A stretch of DNA of 7,452 bases from Clostridia bacterium (GTDB lineage Bacteria > Bacillota > Sulfobacillia > SLMV01), in assembly GCA_007136565.1 (NCBI GenBank), contig SLGS01000115.1, positions 1-7,452 on the forward strand, written 5' to 3'. Within the stretch, counting starts at the first letter, position 1. Each line of letters begins with the position of its first letter. The notes under the pieces were generated by a model that did no database searches, had not been told where the DNA came from, and saw only the letters and a list, made by a program, of their open reading frames with translations. Below are positions 1 through 5,276 of the stretch, one piece after another. The position numbers and the translations under genes are program-made.

Positions 1-125
1 CCTGGATGATCCCTGCGCAGCTCCCCGAGGAGATCCAGGGCGAAAGCGGTGTTCGCCGACACCAGGCCTTCGTCCAATTCGTCCACGGGTTCGGGCAGAG
101 CACCGGCCGGACCCGTCGCGGGGAG
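1..125. repeat. Direct repeat, copy 1 (serpin 5' coding region)
   Basis: Positions 1-125 match 1301-1425 at a constant offset of 1300. Positions 1-111 are identical, 112 differs (C versus T), and 113-125 are identical again; similarity then falls away into the divergent signal-peptide codons. Identity includes synonymous positions. The left limit of the repeat is unknown because it reaches the window edge. It is best read as part of a tandem gene duplication or a gene-conversion tract. Confidence 0.95.
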
Positions 126-197
126 GGCGGAACACCCAGCAACCGACAGACATACTACCAGGGAAACCAGGGCCAAAGACATCATCGGGCGATCCAT
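1..197 (-). CDS. Second serpin lipoprotein, N-terminal part only (runs off left edge)
   Basis: This is the 5' end of a reverse-strand gene that continues beyond position 1; 65 full codons are visible. It starts at the ATG at 197-195, with AAGGAG seven bases upstream. The first 22 residues form a lipoprotein signal peptide ending in the lipobox S-V-A-G-C (Cys22), so the product should be exported and lipid-anchored. From the residues after Ala-Leu-Pro-Ala-Thr onward it matches the neighbouring complete serpin (253-1494) except for Gly in place of Asp just after that Thr, including the Pro/Glu/Asp linker and the first helix of the serpin fold. The serpin assignment rests on this match, because the reactive loop and signature lie outside the window. 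It lies 55 bp downstream of the first serpin in the same direction, so co-transcription is likely. The signal peptide differs from that of its neighbour, which argues for a true paralogue rather than an assembly copy. Confidence 0.85.
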   Translation of the reverse strand, partial: MDRPMMSLALVSLVVCLSVAGCSALPATGPAGALPEPVDELDEGLVSANTAFALDLLGELRRDHP

Positions 198-204
198 GCA
201 AGAT

Positions 205-210
205 CTCCTT
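205..210 (-). promoter_or_regulatory. Shine-Dalgarno of the second serpin
   Basis: On the reverse strand AAGGAG lies seven bases before the ATG at 197-195. It fixes the start of the truncated serpin gene. The sequence between it and the ATG is unlike that in front of the first serpin, so the upstream regions of the two copies are not duplicated. Confidence 0.8.
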
Positions 211-226
211 TCAAATCCGTAAGTTG

Positions 227-249
227 CCCCGCCGTTCGTGGAGGCGGGG
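227..249 (-). other. Stem-loop between the two serpin genes
   Basis: CCCCGCC (227-233) and GGCGGGG (243-249) form a perfect 7-bp GC stem with a 9-base loop. It lies four bases after the stop of the first serpin and before the ribosome site of the second. On the reverse strand no T-run follows, so a full intrinsic terminator is unlikely. A partial terminator or an mRNA processing or stability element that sets the ratio of the two serpins is more plausible. Its function is inferred only. Confidence 0.4.
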
Positions 250-252
250 GAT

Positions 253-1494
253 CTAGAACCCCGAACCATTCACGATGCCCAGGAATAGAATGGAGGAGGT
301 CGCACTGTCAGCGATGGCGAACACGAAGGGGCTATCGGCCCTAAAGGTCGTCATTTGCGGCATCGATGTTACACCGATCTCGACCGATGTCGCAGCCGCA
401 GCCTCGGTTCCACTTTCGTCGACGGTGACGAAGGCCTTGTGTTTCACGTCCTGGATGAACACGTTTTCCGACGCAGTGATGGGATACATCCCGGAAAAGT
501 CGGCGTCAGCCTCATCGAAAGCGACCGCCATTCCGAGGTTTCTCAACGGATCCGCGAGCGAGGCTTCGAACTCCACCGTGAAACGCGGTATCGAGAGATT
601 CACCTTGGTGGGGGAAAGCCCCTCGACTACTCCGTCCCAAGATTCCGAATTCATTCCGTCGATCAATCCATCGACGTCTTCGCCTTCATCGGGCAGTAGG
701 ATATACATGCTCAGCCGCTCTTGTCCGTACGGGATGGCCACCGCTTTGAAACCATCGCCGTCGTGGTAGGGGTAGTCCCCCTCGCGGTTCATGAAGGGTA
801 CCCTTACCCTATCGTTTGTGCGATGGAAGTCGTCCTCCCGGGTCATTTCCGGGTCGAACTCCTCCGTCCAGCTACCCCCGAAGTAGATGGCGTTTATCAG
901 GAACATGATGGAGTCCGGACGGATATCATCGAGCATGTCCTCGATTCTTCCTCGCGTCGCCTCCTCCACCCATGAGTTGATTATATCCGGGGCACCCGGA
1001 TCGTCGAAGTCCAGCTCCCTCGTTTCGGCTCCGTAGTATTCCTGGTTGGTCTTCAGGAACTCTTCTTTAAAGGGCATTCCCTGGCGCGCCCAGATGGAGT
1101 TGGCGATGCTCAGTTCCAGTTCGGGATCCGGGTTCTTGAGTATGGTGAGCAGATCGGCGAATCCCCGGTTAACCCGATCCAGGCTCATTTCGCCCAGTCG
1201 CAGGGTTCGGGCCATGGCGTCGAAGGTTTCGCCGTCGGCGCCGTTATAGGTCATGGCGAGTGCCAGCGACACGCTGGCCGGGGAGAAGAACAGGTCTTCT
1301 CCTGGATGATCCCTGCGCAGCTCCCCGAGGAGATCCAGGGCGAAAGCGGTGTTCGCCGACACCAGGCCTTCGTCCAATTCGTCCACGGGTTCGGGCAGAG
1401 CACCGGCCGGATCCGTCGCGGGGAGAGCACAACCCGAAAGCATTAGGGTTAGGATCAACATAGCGCTCAGCGCGGCATGCGACATCGTCTTCAT
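253..1494 (-). CDS. Serpin-family protease inhibitor, predicted lipoprotein
   Basis: The product is 413 residues, a normal serpin length plus a signal peptide. Serpins trap serine or cysteine proteases by offering a reactive loop that inserts into a beta-sheet after cleavage. Residues 1-22 form a lipoprotein signal peptide with lipobox L-S-G-C (Cys22), followed by a Pro/Glu/Asp linker to about residue 43. Visible family features are the FSPASVSLALAM segment (about 70-81), NAIYFGGSW (201-209), the hinge ESGTEAAAAT (360-369) and the C-terminal serpin signature FRADSPFVFAI (384-394). The small-residue hinge from Gly362 to Thr369 is typical of inhibitory members. Counting from Glu360 as P17 puts P1 at Thr376 with Ser377 as P1', though Ser377 or Met378 could be P1 if the loop length differs. 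The start was set at 1494 because AAGGAG lies eight bases upstream and a signal peptide follows at once; an open extension to 1665 would mask it. It is divergent from the zinc-protein gene at 1665. Confidence 0.96.
   Translation of the reverse strand: MKTMSHAALSAMLILTLMLSGCALPATDPAGALPEPVDELDEGLVSANTAFALDLLGELRRDHPGEDLFFSPASVSLALAMTYNGADGETFDAMARTLRLGEMSLDRVNRGFADLLTILKNPDPELELSIANSIWARQGMPFKEEFLKTNQEYYGAETRELDFDDPGAPDIINSWVEEATRGRIEDMLDDIRPDSIMFLINAIYFGGSWTEEFDPEMTREDDFHRTNDRVRVPFMNREGDYPYHDGDGFKAVAIPYGQERLSMYILLPDEGEDVDGLIDGMNSESWDGVVEGLSPTKVNLSIPRFTVEFEASLADPLRNLGMAVAFDEADADFSGMYPITASENVFIQDVKHKAFVTVDESGTEAAAATSVEIGVTSMPQMTTFRADSPFVFAIADSATSSILFLGIVNGSGF
1301..1425. repeat. Direct repeat, copy 2 (inside the complete serpin gene)
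   Basis: This is the counterpart of positions 1-125, at an offset of exactly 1300. The two start codons are 1297 bases apart; the extra three bases come from one additional codon (Ser23) just after the lipid cysteine in the truncated copy. The identical part encodes the linker and the first serpin helix. Confidence 0.95.
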
Positions 1495-1502
1495 CTCCAC
1501 CA

Positions 1503-1508
1503 CTCCTT
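1503..1508 (-). promoter_or_regulatory. Shine-Dalgarno that decides the serpin start
   Basis: AAGGAG on the reverse strand lies eight bases before the ATG at 1494-1492. The reading frame stays open upstream to an ATG at 1665. That longer version would put 57 residues in front of the lipoprotein signal and would overlap the divergent gene, so this site supports the shorter protein. Confidence 0.8.
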
Positions 1509-1664
1509 CATTCCCTCTGACTATCGATGCATTCCAAGAGTTCCATCGGGGGATCGCAAAGATATCGGAGATAAATCGCTGCGAAGGGTGGATTAATTGT
1601 TTCGAATTGGGAATGAATACTTTGAAGTGCCATTTCGAGTGGATCACATCGAGGGGGGAATACA

Positions 1665-1886
1665 TTGGCAGAGGTTAAGTGTGCCCAATGCGGGGTCACC
1701 AAGGGTAAAGATGACAAGGGTTGGAAAGAATGTGCGGATTGTGGCGCGACGTATTGTCCGAGCTGCCTGGGCCGTATGCAGGGAGAGGATGAGAAGATTC
1801 GCGCCCTCAAGGATGATCCCCACCGGCGAGTACTGGCCACCTGCCCGAGCTGTGCTGGAGATCTCGCCCTGATGGACTGGGTCTGA
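1665..1886 (+). CDS. Small eight-cysteine zinc-finger protein (paralogue A)
   Basis: A 73-residue protein starting at TTG, with GAGGGGGG (1651-1658) six bases upstream. It carries four CxxC pairs: C6/C9, C23/C26, C31/C34 and C60/C63. The spacing is C-x2-C-x13-C-x2-C-x4-C-x2-C-x25-C-x2-C. This order, with CxxCGxxYCPxC at the centre, is the ligand pattern of cross-brace two-zinc folds such as FYVE and PHD fingers, with Cys at every ligand. Two bound zinc ions are therefore likely (pairs 1+3 and 2+4), by inference. There is no signal peptide or membrane segment, so it should be cytoplasmic. Its role is unknown; an adaptor, nucleic-acid-binding or protein-binding role is possible. A close paralogue follows about 100 bp downstream, probably in the same operon. 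The gene is divergent from the serpin gene, and the 170 bp between them holds no promoter I can call with confidence. Confidence 0.88.
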   Translation: MAEVKCAQCGVTKGKDDKGWKECADCGATYCPSCLGRMQGEDEKIRALKDDPHRRVLATCPSCAGDLALMDWV

Positions 1887-1890
1887 CCGG

Positions 1891-1926
1891 CTTGGGTTGC
1901 AGGATTCGACCTTCCGGTCGGCCAAG
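1891..1926 (+). other. Stem-loop between the two zinc-finger genes
   Basis: CTTGG (1891-1895) pairs with CCAAG (1922-1926). Inside that, CGACC (1907-1911) pairs with GGTCG (1916-1920) around a TTCC loop. GACCGG at 1885-1890, overlapping the stop codon, could instead pair with CCGGTC at 1914-1919, so two alternative folds exist. No T-run follows, so this is not a normal intrinsic terminator. It may tune expression or mRNA processing between the paralogues. The evidence is structural only. Confidence 0.3.
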
Positions 1927-1974
1927 AAGTACCCGGTGACTCGATTTCGATCAACTTAAGGCGGACGATTGCGG

Positions 1975-1980
1975 AAGGAG
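1975..1980 (+). promoter_or_regulatory. Shine-Dalgarno that decides the start of paralogue B
   Basis: AAGGAG lies eight bases before a TTG at 1989. An in-frame GTG at 1980 overlaps this site and cannot be used with it. Choosing TTG gives a protein beginning M-A-D-V-K-C, which lines up with the M-A-E-V-K-C start of the upstream paralogue, itself a TTG start. Confidence 0.85.
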
Positions 1981-1988
1981 TGAAAGTC

Positions 1989-2195
1989 TTGGCAGATGTT
2001 AAGTGCGTAGAGTGCGGAAAAGAAAGAACTCAGGACCAAAAGGGTTGGGTCGAGTGCGAGGATTGCGGAGCCAAGTACTGCCCTAACTGCATGGGGATAT
2101 CCCCCCAAGAGACGCTTGAATCCGACCACTATACAGACATGCTGAAGGCTTGCCCCAAGTGTAAAGGCAATCTGGCCAACCTCGATTGGACCTGA
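1989..2195 (+). CDS. Small eight-cysteine zinc-finger protein (paralogue B)
   Basis: A 68-residue paralogue of the protein at 1665-1886. Cysteines fall at C6/C9, C23/C26, C31/C34 and C55/C58, giving the same spacing except that the last loop is 20 rather than 25 residues. The shared frame is KGWxECxDCGAxYCPxC in the centre and a closing CPxCxGxLAxxDW. The central loop after C34 differs fully between the two, while the cysteine frame and the Trp residues (W20 and the Trp near the end) are kept, which suggests a shared fold with a variable face. It starts at TTG for the reasons given under the ribosome site at 1975. It has no signal peptide. A strong stem-loop at 2233-2268 follows, so this is probably the last gene of a two-gene unit. 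I do not recognise a named family. Confidence 0.88.
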   Translation: MADVKCVECGKERTQDQKGWVECEDCGAKYCPNCMGISPQETLESDHYTDMLKACPKCKGNLANLDWT

Positions 2196-2625
2196 TGCCC
2201 TTCTGAACTATGGCCAAGTAGCCAATATTCGTACCGAGGGATTCCGGCAACGCTCGGGGTCCCTCGGTCTATTCTCGGGTTCCCCCGGGATAAACGCCCG
2301 CGTTCGCGTCGGCTCCTAGATCACCCCCCGTGTGGACACCTCCCCTCGGTTATTGAAGTAAATTCGACAGGTCTTGGGATCAACGGATCTCTCGTGTTAA
2401 TCCCGCGCCCCTTACCTTTCGCGCCCGTATACGAAATGTATGCAAGCATGGGCCGGTGGCTAAGAATAACGCTTACCCAAAGAATCCCATTGCCGTAATG
2501 AGCAAATTTGGTCGGGGGAATTTTTCCGGGTGAGAAGGATCCGTTCATTGCTTGTCGAAGATTCTGCATCATAGTTCTAATTTGACACGCATACTGCAAT
2601 CGAACGAGGGGACGGTACACACACT
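2196..2625. other. 430-bp stretch without a convincing gene
   Basis: It begins with the stem-loop at 2233-2268. After it comes CGGGTTCCCCCGGG (2276-2289), which differs by one C from the first 13 bases of the palindrome at 6963. Closer to the regulator gene are small dyads: ATGC-AA-GCAT at 2440-2449 and the near-palindrome CATTGCCGTAATG at 2488-2500. Either could be a binding site for the RpiR-type regulator encoded just downstream, but this is a guess. A perfect -35-like TTGACA at 2582-2587 has no matching -10. A 103-codon reverse frame (2632-2321) has no family features or ribosome site. I see no tRNA or recognised riboswitch. Confidence 0.6.
2233..2268 (+). terminator. Probable terminator stem-loop after the zinc-finger pair
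   Basis: ACCGAGGG (2233-2240) pairs perfectly with CCCTCGGT (2261-2268). The stem continues inward for seven more pairs (three of them G-T) to a six-base loop at 2248-2253, about 15 bp in total. The following bases (CTATTCT) are only moderately T-rich, so termination may be incomplete. It starts 37 bases after the stop codon of paralogue B. Confidence 0.55.
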
Positions 2626-3504
2626 GTGGCAAGTCAAAATAGCCTCAACGGTTTGATCGCTGCAAACGCGGATAACCTCACCGGAGCGGAACGGCGGGTC
2701 GCCGATGTCCTGCTCAAATCGGAAGAGGTTGCCGCACTATATACCGCCGGTGAGATAGCACAAATGGCCGGCACCAGCGATTCGACGGTCATCCGATTGG
2801 CTCGTACCCTGGGCCTCAGTGGATACCTCGAAATGCAGCGCCTCGCGCGTCGGAAAGTCATAGAGGAGTTACATAGTCGGACTTCCGACAGGCTTCACGC
2901 AGCGGGGGCGACGTTGAGCAACTCCGACCTCATCGGCAGGGTGTTTGCCAAGGATGTCTCCAACCTGGATATCAGCGCTAAGAACCTTTCCCGCGCTGTA
3001 TTTTCCGACCTCATTTCCCAGATGGTTTCCGCTCGCCGCGTCTACATCGTCGGTTCCCGGACGGCCTCGTCCTCGGTCAGTCTACTGGCCTTTTGCTTGA
3101 GGCTTCTCAGGGAAGATGTTCGAGCCCTCACGGGCCAGTTGGAAGAGGATTTCGACAAGTTGCTGGAGGCGGGGCCCGAGGATGTAATGCTCGGATTCTC
3201 CATGGCTAGATACGCCAGTCATACCCTTTCGGTCATGCAGATCGCGGGATCGAAGGGAGTGAGTCTCTTCGGAGTCACGGACAGCATGATATCTCCCGTC
3301 AACGGGATAACATCCAAGATCCTGTTGCTCAGTAACGACTCGCTTTCGGTTACCCCTTCACCCACGGCCGTAGTGGCTCTGATTCACGCTATAGTGGCCG
3401 CCGTCGGTGTTGAGTTGAGTGAAGACGGCGGTGCCGTCGAAGCGCGACTGGGGGAGCTGGAAGAGATGTACGATTTGACCGACATGTATTGGCGGGAAAA
3501 GTAG
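2626..3504 (+). CDS. RpiR/MurR-family transcriptional regulator (HTH + SIS)
   Basis: A 292-residue protein, the usual length for the family. The N-terminal HTH domain spans about residues 1-80, with the conserved LTGAERRVADVLL (18-30) and the helix-turn-helix AGEIAQMAGTSDSTVIRLAR (41-60). A SIS domain covers about 137-260, beginning VYIVGS (139-144); in this family it binds phosphosugars or related ligands and controls DNA binding. The start is GTG at 2626. The only nearby ribosome-site-like sequence (GAGGGG, 2606-2611) is 14 bases away, longer than normal, so translation may be weak or the spacing unusual. It is followed in the same direction by the M20 gene and transporter genes, which it probably controls. 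A dyad at 3553-3577 is a candidate operator. The exact ligand cannot be read from the sequence. The SIS segment is divergent from sugar-phosphate isomerases, as is common for regulators. Confidence 0.93.
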   Translation: MASQNSLNGLIAANADNLTGAERRVADVLLKSEEVAALYTAGEIAQMAGTSDSTVIRLARTLGLSGYLEMQRLARRKVIEELHSRTSDRLHAAGATLSNSDLIGRVFAKDVSNLDISAKNLSRAVFSDLISQMVSARRVYIVGSRTASSSVSLLAFCLRLLREDVRALTGQLEEDFDKLLEAGPEDVMLGFSMARYASHTLSVMQIAGSKGVSLFGVTDSMISPVNGITSKILLLSNDSLSVTPSPTAVVALIHAIVAAVGVELSEDGGAVEARLGELEEMYDLTDMYWREK

Positions 3505-3552
3505 CCCGACCACGGGTGAACTCGACTCGGCATCTGTCGCGTACATGTAGCC

Positions 3553-3577
3553 GGATCTATGGCATGAACATGGATCC
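3553..3577. promoter_or_regulatory. Inverted repeat upstream of the M20 gene, candidate operator
   Basis: GGATCTATG (3553-3561) and CATGGATCC (3569-3577) are inverted copies with one mismatch (a T-G pair in RNA), separated by seven bases. It sits between the regulator stop (3504) and the M20 start (3683), where an autoregulated RpiR-type operator would be expected. It could equally act as an RNA hairpin. No clear promoter surrounds it. Confidence 0.35.
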
Positions 3578-3682
3578 CGTCGGAAAGGGAGCGGGCTTCG
3601 TACCCGAGATTGCCACGATACCAAAGAGATCAACCAGCGATTTGCCTGAGGCAGGACTCGGTGAAAGGCGGTTTAGGGCAAA

Positions 3683-5134
3683 GTGGAATACACCGAAGAG
3701 ATTCACAGTTACCTGAAAGATCACAGGGATGAGCACGTGAGCAGGATCCAAGACCTCATTTCTCGTCCCAGCGTTTCCACCGAGAATCTCGGTATACGGG
3801 AGATGGCCCAGCATCTCGCCGGGCTATTCTCCGATTTGGGGTGCGACGATGTAAGAGTCTTTGAAACTCCCGGGCATCCCATCGTTTACGCCCACATGGA
3901 CGTTGGCGCGGAGAAAACCCTCATCATATACCTAATGTACGATACGGTAGCCATTATGCCCGACGAGGAGTGGATCTCACCTCCCATGGAGGGACAGATC
4001 GTGGATATGCCCGATCTCGGCCGCTGCATAGTCGGCCGGGGGGCCGTCAATACCAAGGGTCCCCTGGGAGCCTTCGTCAATACGGTGGAGGCAATCATGG
4101 CTACCACCGGCACCCTTCCGGTGAATCTCAAGTTCATAGCGGAAGGCGAAGAGGAAATGGCCAGCAGAAATCTCGGGGGCTTCATAGCCGAGAACGTGGA
4201 CTTGCTCGCCGCCGATGCGCTCTTCTTCCCTTCGGCACGGCAACAGGATTCGGGCAGGGTGATGGTGACCCTGGCATCGAGGCGAGGCATCACCTTCGAG
4301 CTGGAATGCAGTAGTAAGGCATGGGGTCGCGGACCGGAGTGGGAAATTCACGCCGGACAGGGCGCGCTGATCGACAATCCCATGTGGCGATTGGTCGAAG
4401 CCCTGAACTGCCTGGTGGAACAAAATGGCACAGAGATCAAGGTTGATGGATTCTACGACAATATTCTTCCTCCGGATGAAGAGCAGTCTAGGCTCCTCGA
4501 TAGATTGGCCGAGCAGTGGGACGAAGAAGATCACAAGCGAAAGCATGGGACAAAACGTTTCATAGGAGACGTCTCGGGACGCGACGCCCTCGAACAGCTG
4601 CTCTTTAGGCCTTACCTCGGCATAAGGGGGTTCTACGGTGGGGATACCAGGCCCGGTGGTGTCACCGTGACCCAGGCCATCATTCCCAACCGGGCGGTTT
4701 GCAAGATCGGCGGCTCCCTGGTTCCCGATCAAGACAAGTACCATATAGCCGATCTCATCAGAAAGCATCTGGATGACAACGGCTACGAAGACGTACAGAT
4801 GCGCATGAGGGAATCTCCAAATCCCCATTCTGACGATACGTGGAGGCGCATCCACGCGGACGATCCACTGGTCGAGGCACTTATAGCCTCCAACGAGCAG
4901 ATGGGCCTGGAAGTGGAACTTTGGCCGCGAAGTGCGGGAGGCTGGCCGGGCCACCTCTTTCAAAAGTTCCTCGGCACCTCTTTCATTTCGGGAGGGTCGG
5001 GGCGGGGTGGTAGCGCCCACGCGCCCAACGAGTACCTGGTGCTGGACGGACTCCCGGGAGTGAACGGGATGGTGGAATTGGAAGAATCCTATGCGAGATT
5101 CCTGTACGAGTACGCTGCCATCGCTGGCAGGTGA
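3683..5134 (+). CDS. M20-fold metallohydrolase homologue with altered metal ligands
   Basis: A 483-residue protein of the M20 peptidase/deacylase family (carboxypeptidase G2, carnosinase, DapE and ArgE relatives). It starts at GTG, because a stop codon lies in frame at 3674. It has no signal peptide, so it is cytoplasmic. The family layout is visible: a catalytic half (about 60-200), a lid/dimerisation domain (about 202-325) and a second catalytic part. Retained are the catalytic Asp87 (in MYD), Glu157-Glu158 (GEEEMAS), His223 (IHAG, lid) and His446 (HAPNE). Altered against the usual pattern are Met85 for the metal-binding His of HxD, Asn123 for the bridging Asp (GRGAVNTKG), Ser184 for the third acidic ligand and Ser345 for the Arg of RLVP. 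I recall other M20-annotated proteins with MYD and NxKGP, so this may be a clade feature rather than decay. It lies between a regulator and a peptide-type transporter, so it probably acts on the imported compound. The substrate is unknown. Confidence 0.9.
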   Translation: MEYTEEIHSYLKDHRDEHVSRIQDLISRPSVSTENLGIREMAQHLAGLFSDLGCDDVRVFETPGHPIVYAHMDVGAEKTLIIYLMYDTVAIMPDEEWISPPMEGQIVDMPDLGRCIVGRGAVNTKGPLGAFVNTVEAIMATTGTLPVNLKFIAEGEEEMASRNLGGFIAENVDLLAADALFFPSARQQDSGRVMVTLASRRGITFELECSSKAWGRGPEWEIHAGQGALIDNPMWRLVEALNCLVEQNGTEIKVDGFYDNILPPDEEQSRLLDRLAEQWDEEDHKRKHGTKRFIGDVSGRDALEQLLFRPYLGIRGFYGGDTRPGGVTVTQAIIPNRAVCKIGGSLVPDQDKYHIADLIRKHLDDNGYEDVQMRMRESPNPHSDDTWRRIHADDPLVEALIASNEQMGLEVELWPRSAGGWPGHLFQKFLGTSFISGGSGRGGSAHAPNEYLVLDGLPGVNGMVELEESYARFLYEYAAIAGR

Positions 5135-5263
5135 AGATTCGGTAGTCCGAGTGGTCACCGGGTAGCTTCGGCCGGGGCCACCTTAGCGGATTATAGATCG
5201 GTCGTCGACATTTGAGAGCGGGCGAGTAAACGCCCCGGGTGACGTCGACGCAGGTCAACCAAA

Positions 5264-5270
5264 AAGGGGG
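5264..5270 (+). promoter_or_regulatory. Shine-Dalgarno supporting a TTG start for the binding protein
   Basis: AAGGGGG lies six bases before the TTG at 5277. Using this start gives basic residues (R5, R6) ahead of the hydrophobic signal core. The first ATG, at codon 20, would cut the signal peptide. The 142 bp before this gene also holds an imperfect stem (GTGG/CCAC with inner CCGG/CCGG, 5151-5181) without a T-run. Confidence 0.75.
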
Positions 5271-5276
5271 ATCGAA

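Noticed and set aside
1..125. Assembly artefact as the cause of the 1300-base repeat
   Set aside because: The adjoining signal peptide, ribosome site and intergenic sequence differ between the copies and make a sensible second gene, so a simple misassembly does not explain it.
1495..1665. 57-residue N-terminal extension of the complete serpin
   Set aside because: It would place unrelated residues before a clean lipoprotein signal, ignore the AAGGAG at 1503-1508, and overlap the start of the divergent zinc-finger gene.
1980..1988. GTG at 1980 as the start of the second zinc-finger protein
   Set aside because: It overlaps the Shine-Dalgarno itself. The TTG at 1989 has correct spacing and matches the start of the paralogue.
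2582..2587. TTGACA as a -35 box for the regulator gene
   Set aside because: The sequence 16-18 bases downstream (around ACGAGGG) does not resemble a -10 box, so a promoter cannot be supported.
2321..2632. Reverse-strand frame of 103 codons in the long intergenic region
   Set aside because: No domain, signal or ribosome site is visible, and it overlaps the start of the regulator gene. Open frames of this size are expected by chance here.
3489..3716. 75-codon forward frame bridging the regulator and M20 genes
   Set aside because: It overlaps both real genes in another frame and shows no features of a protein family.
3977..5158. Reverse-strand open frame of 393 codons opposite the M20 gene
   Set aside because: It is antisense to clear M20 motifs and has no recognisable domain.
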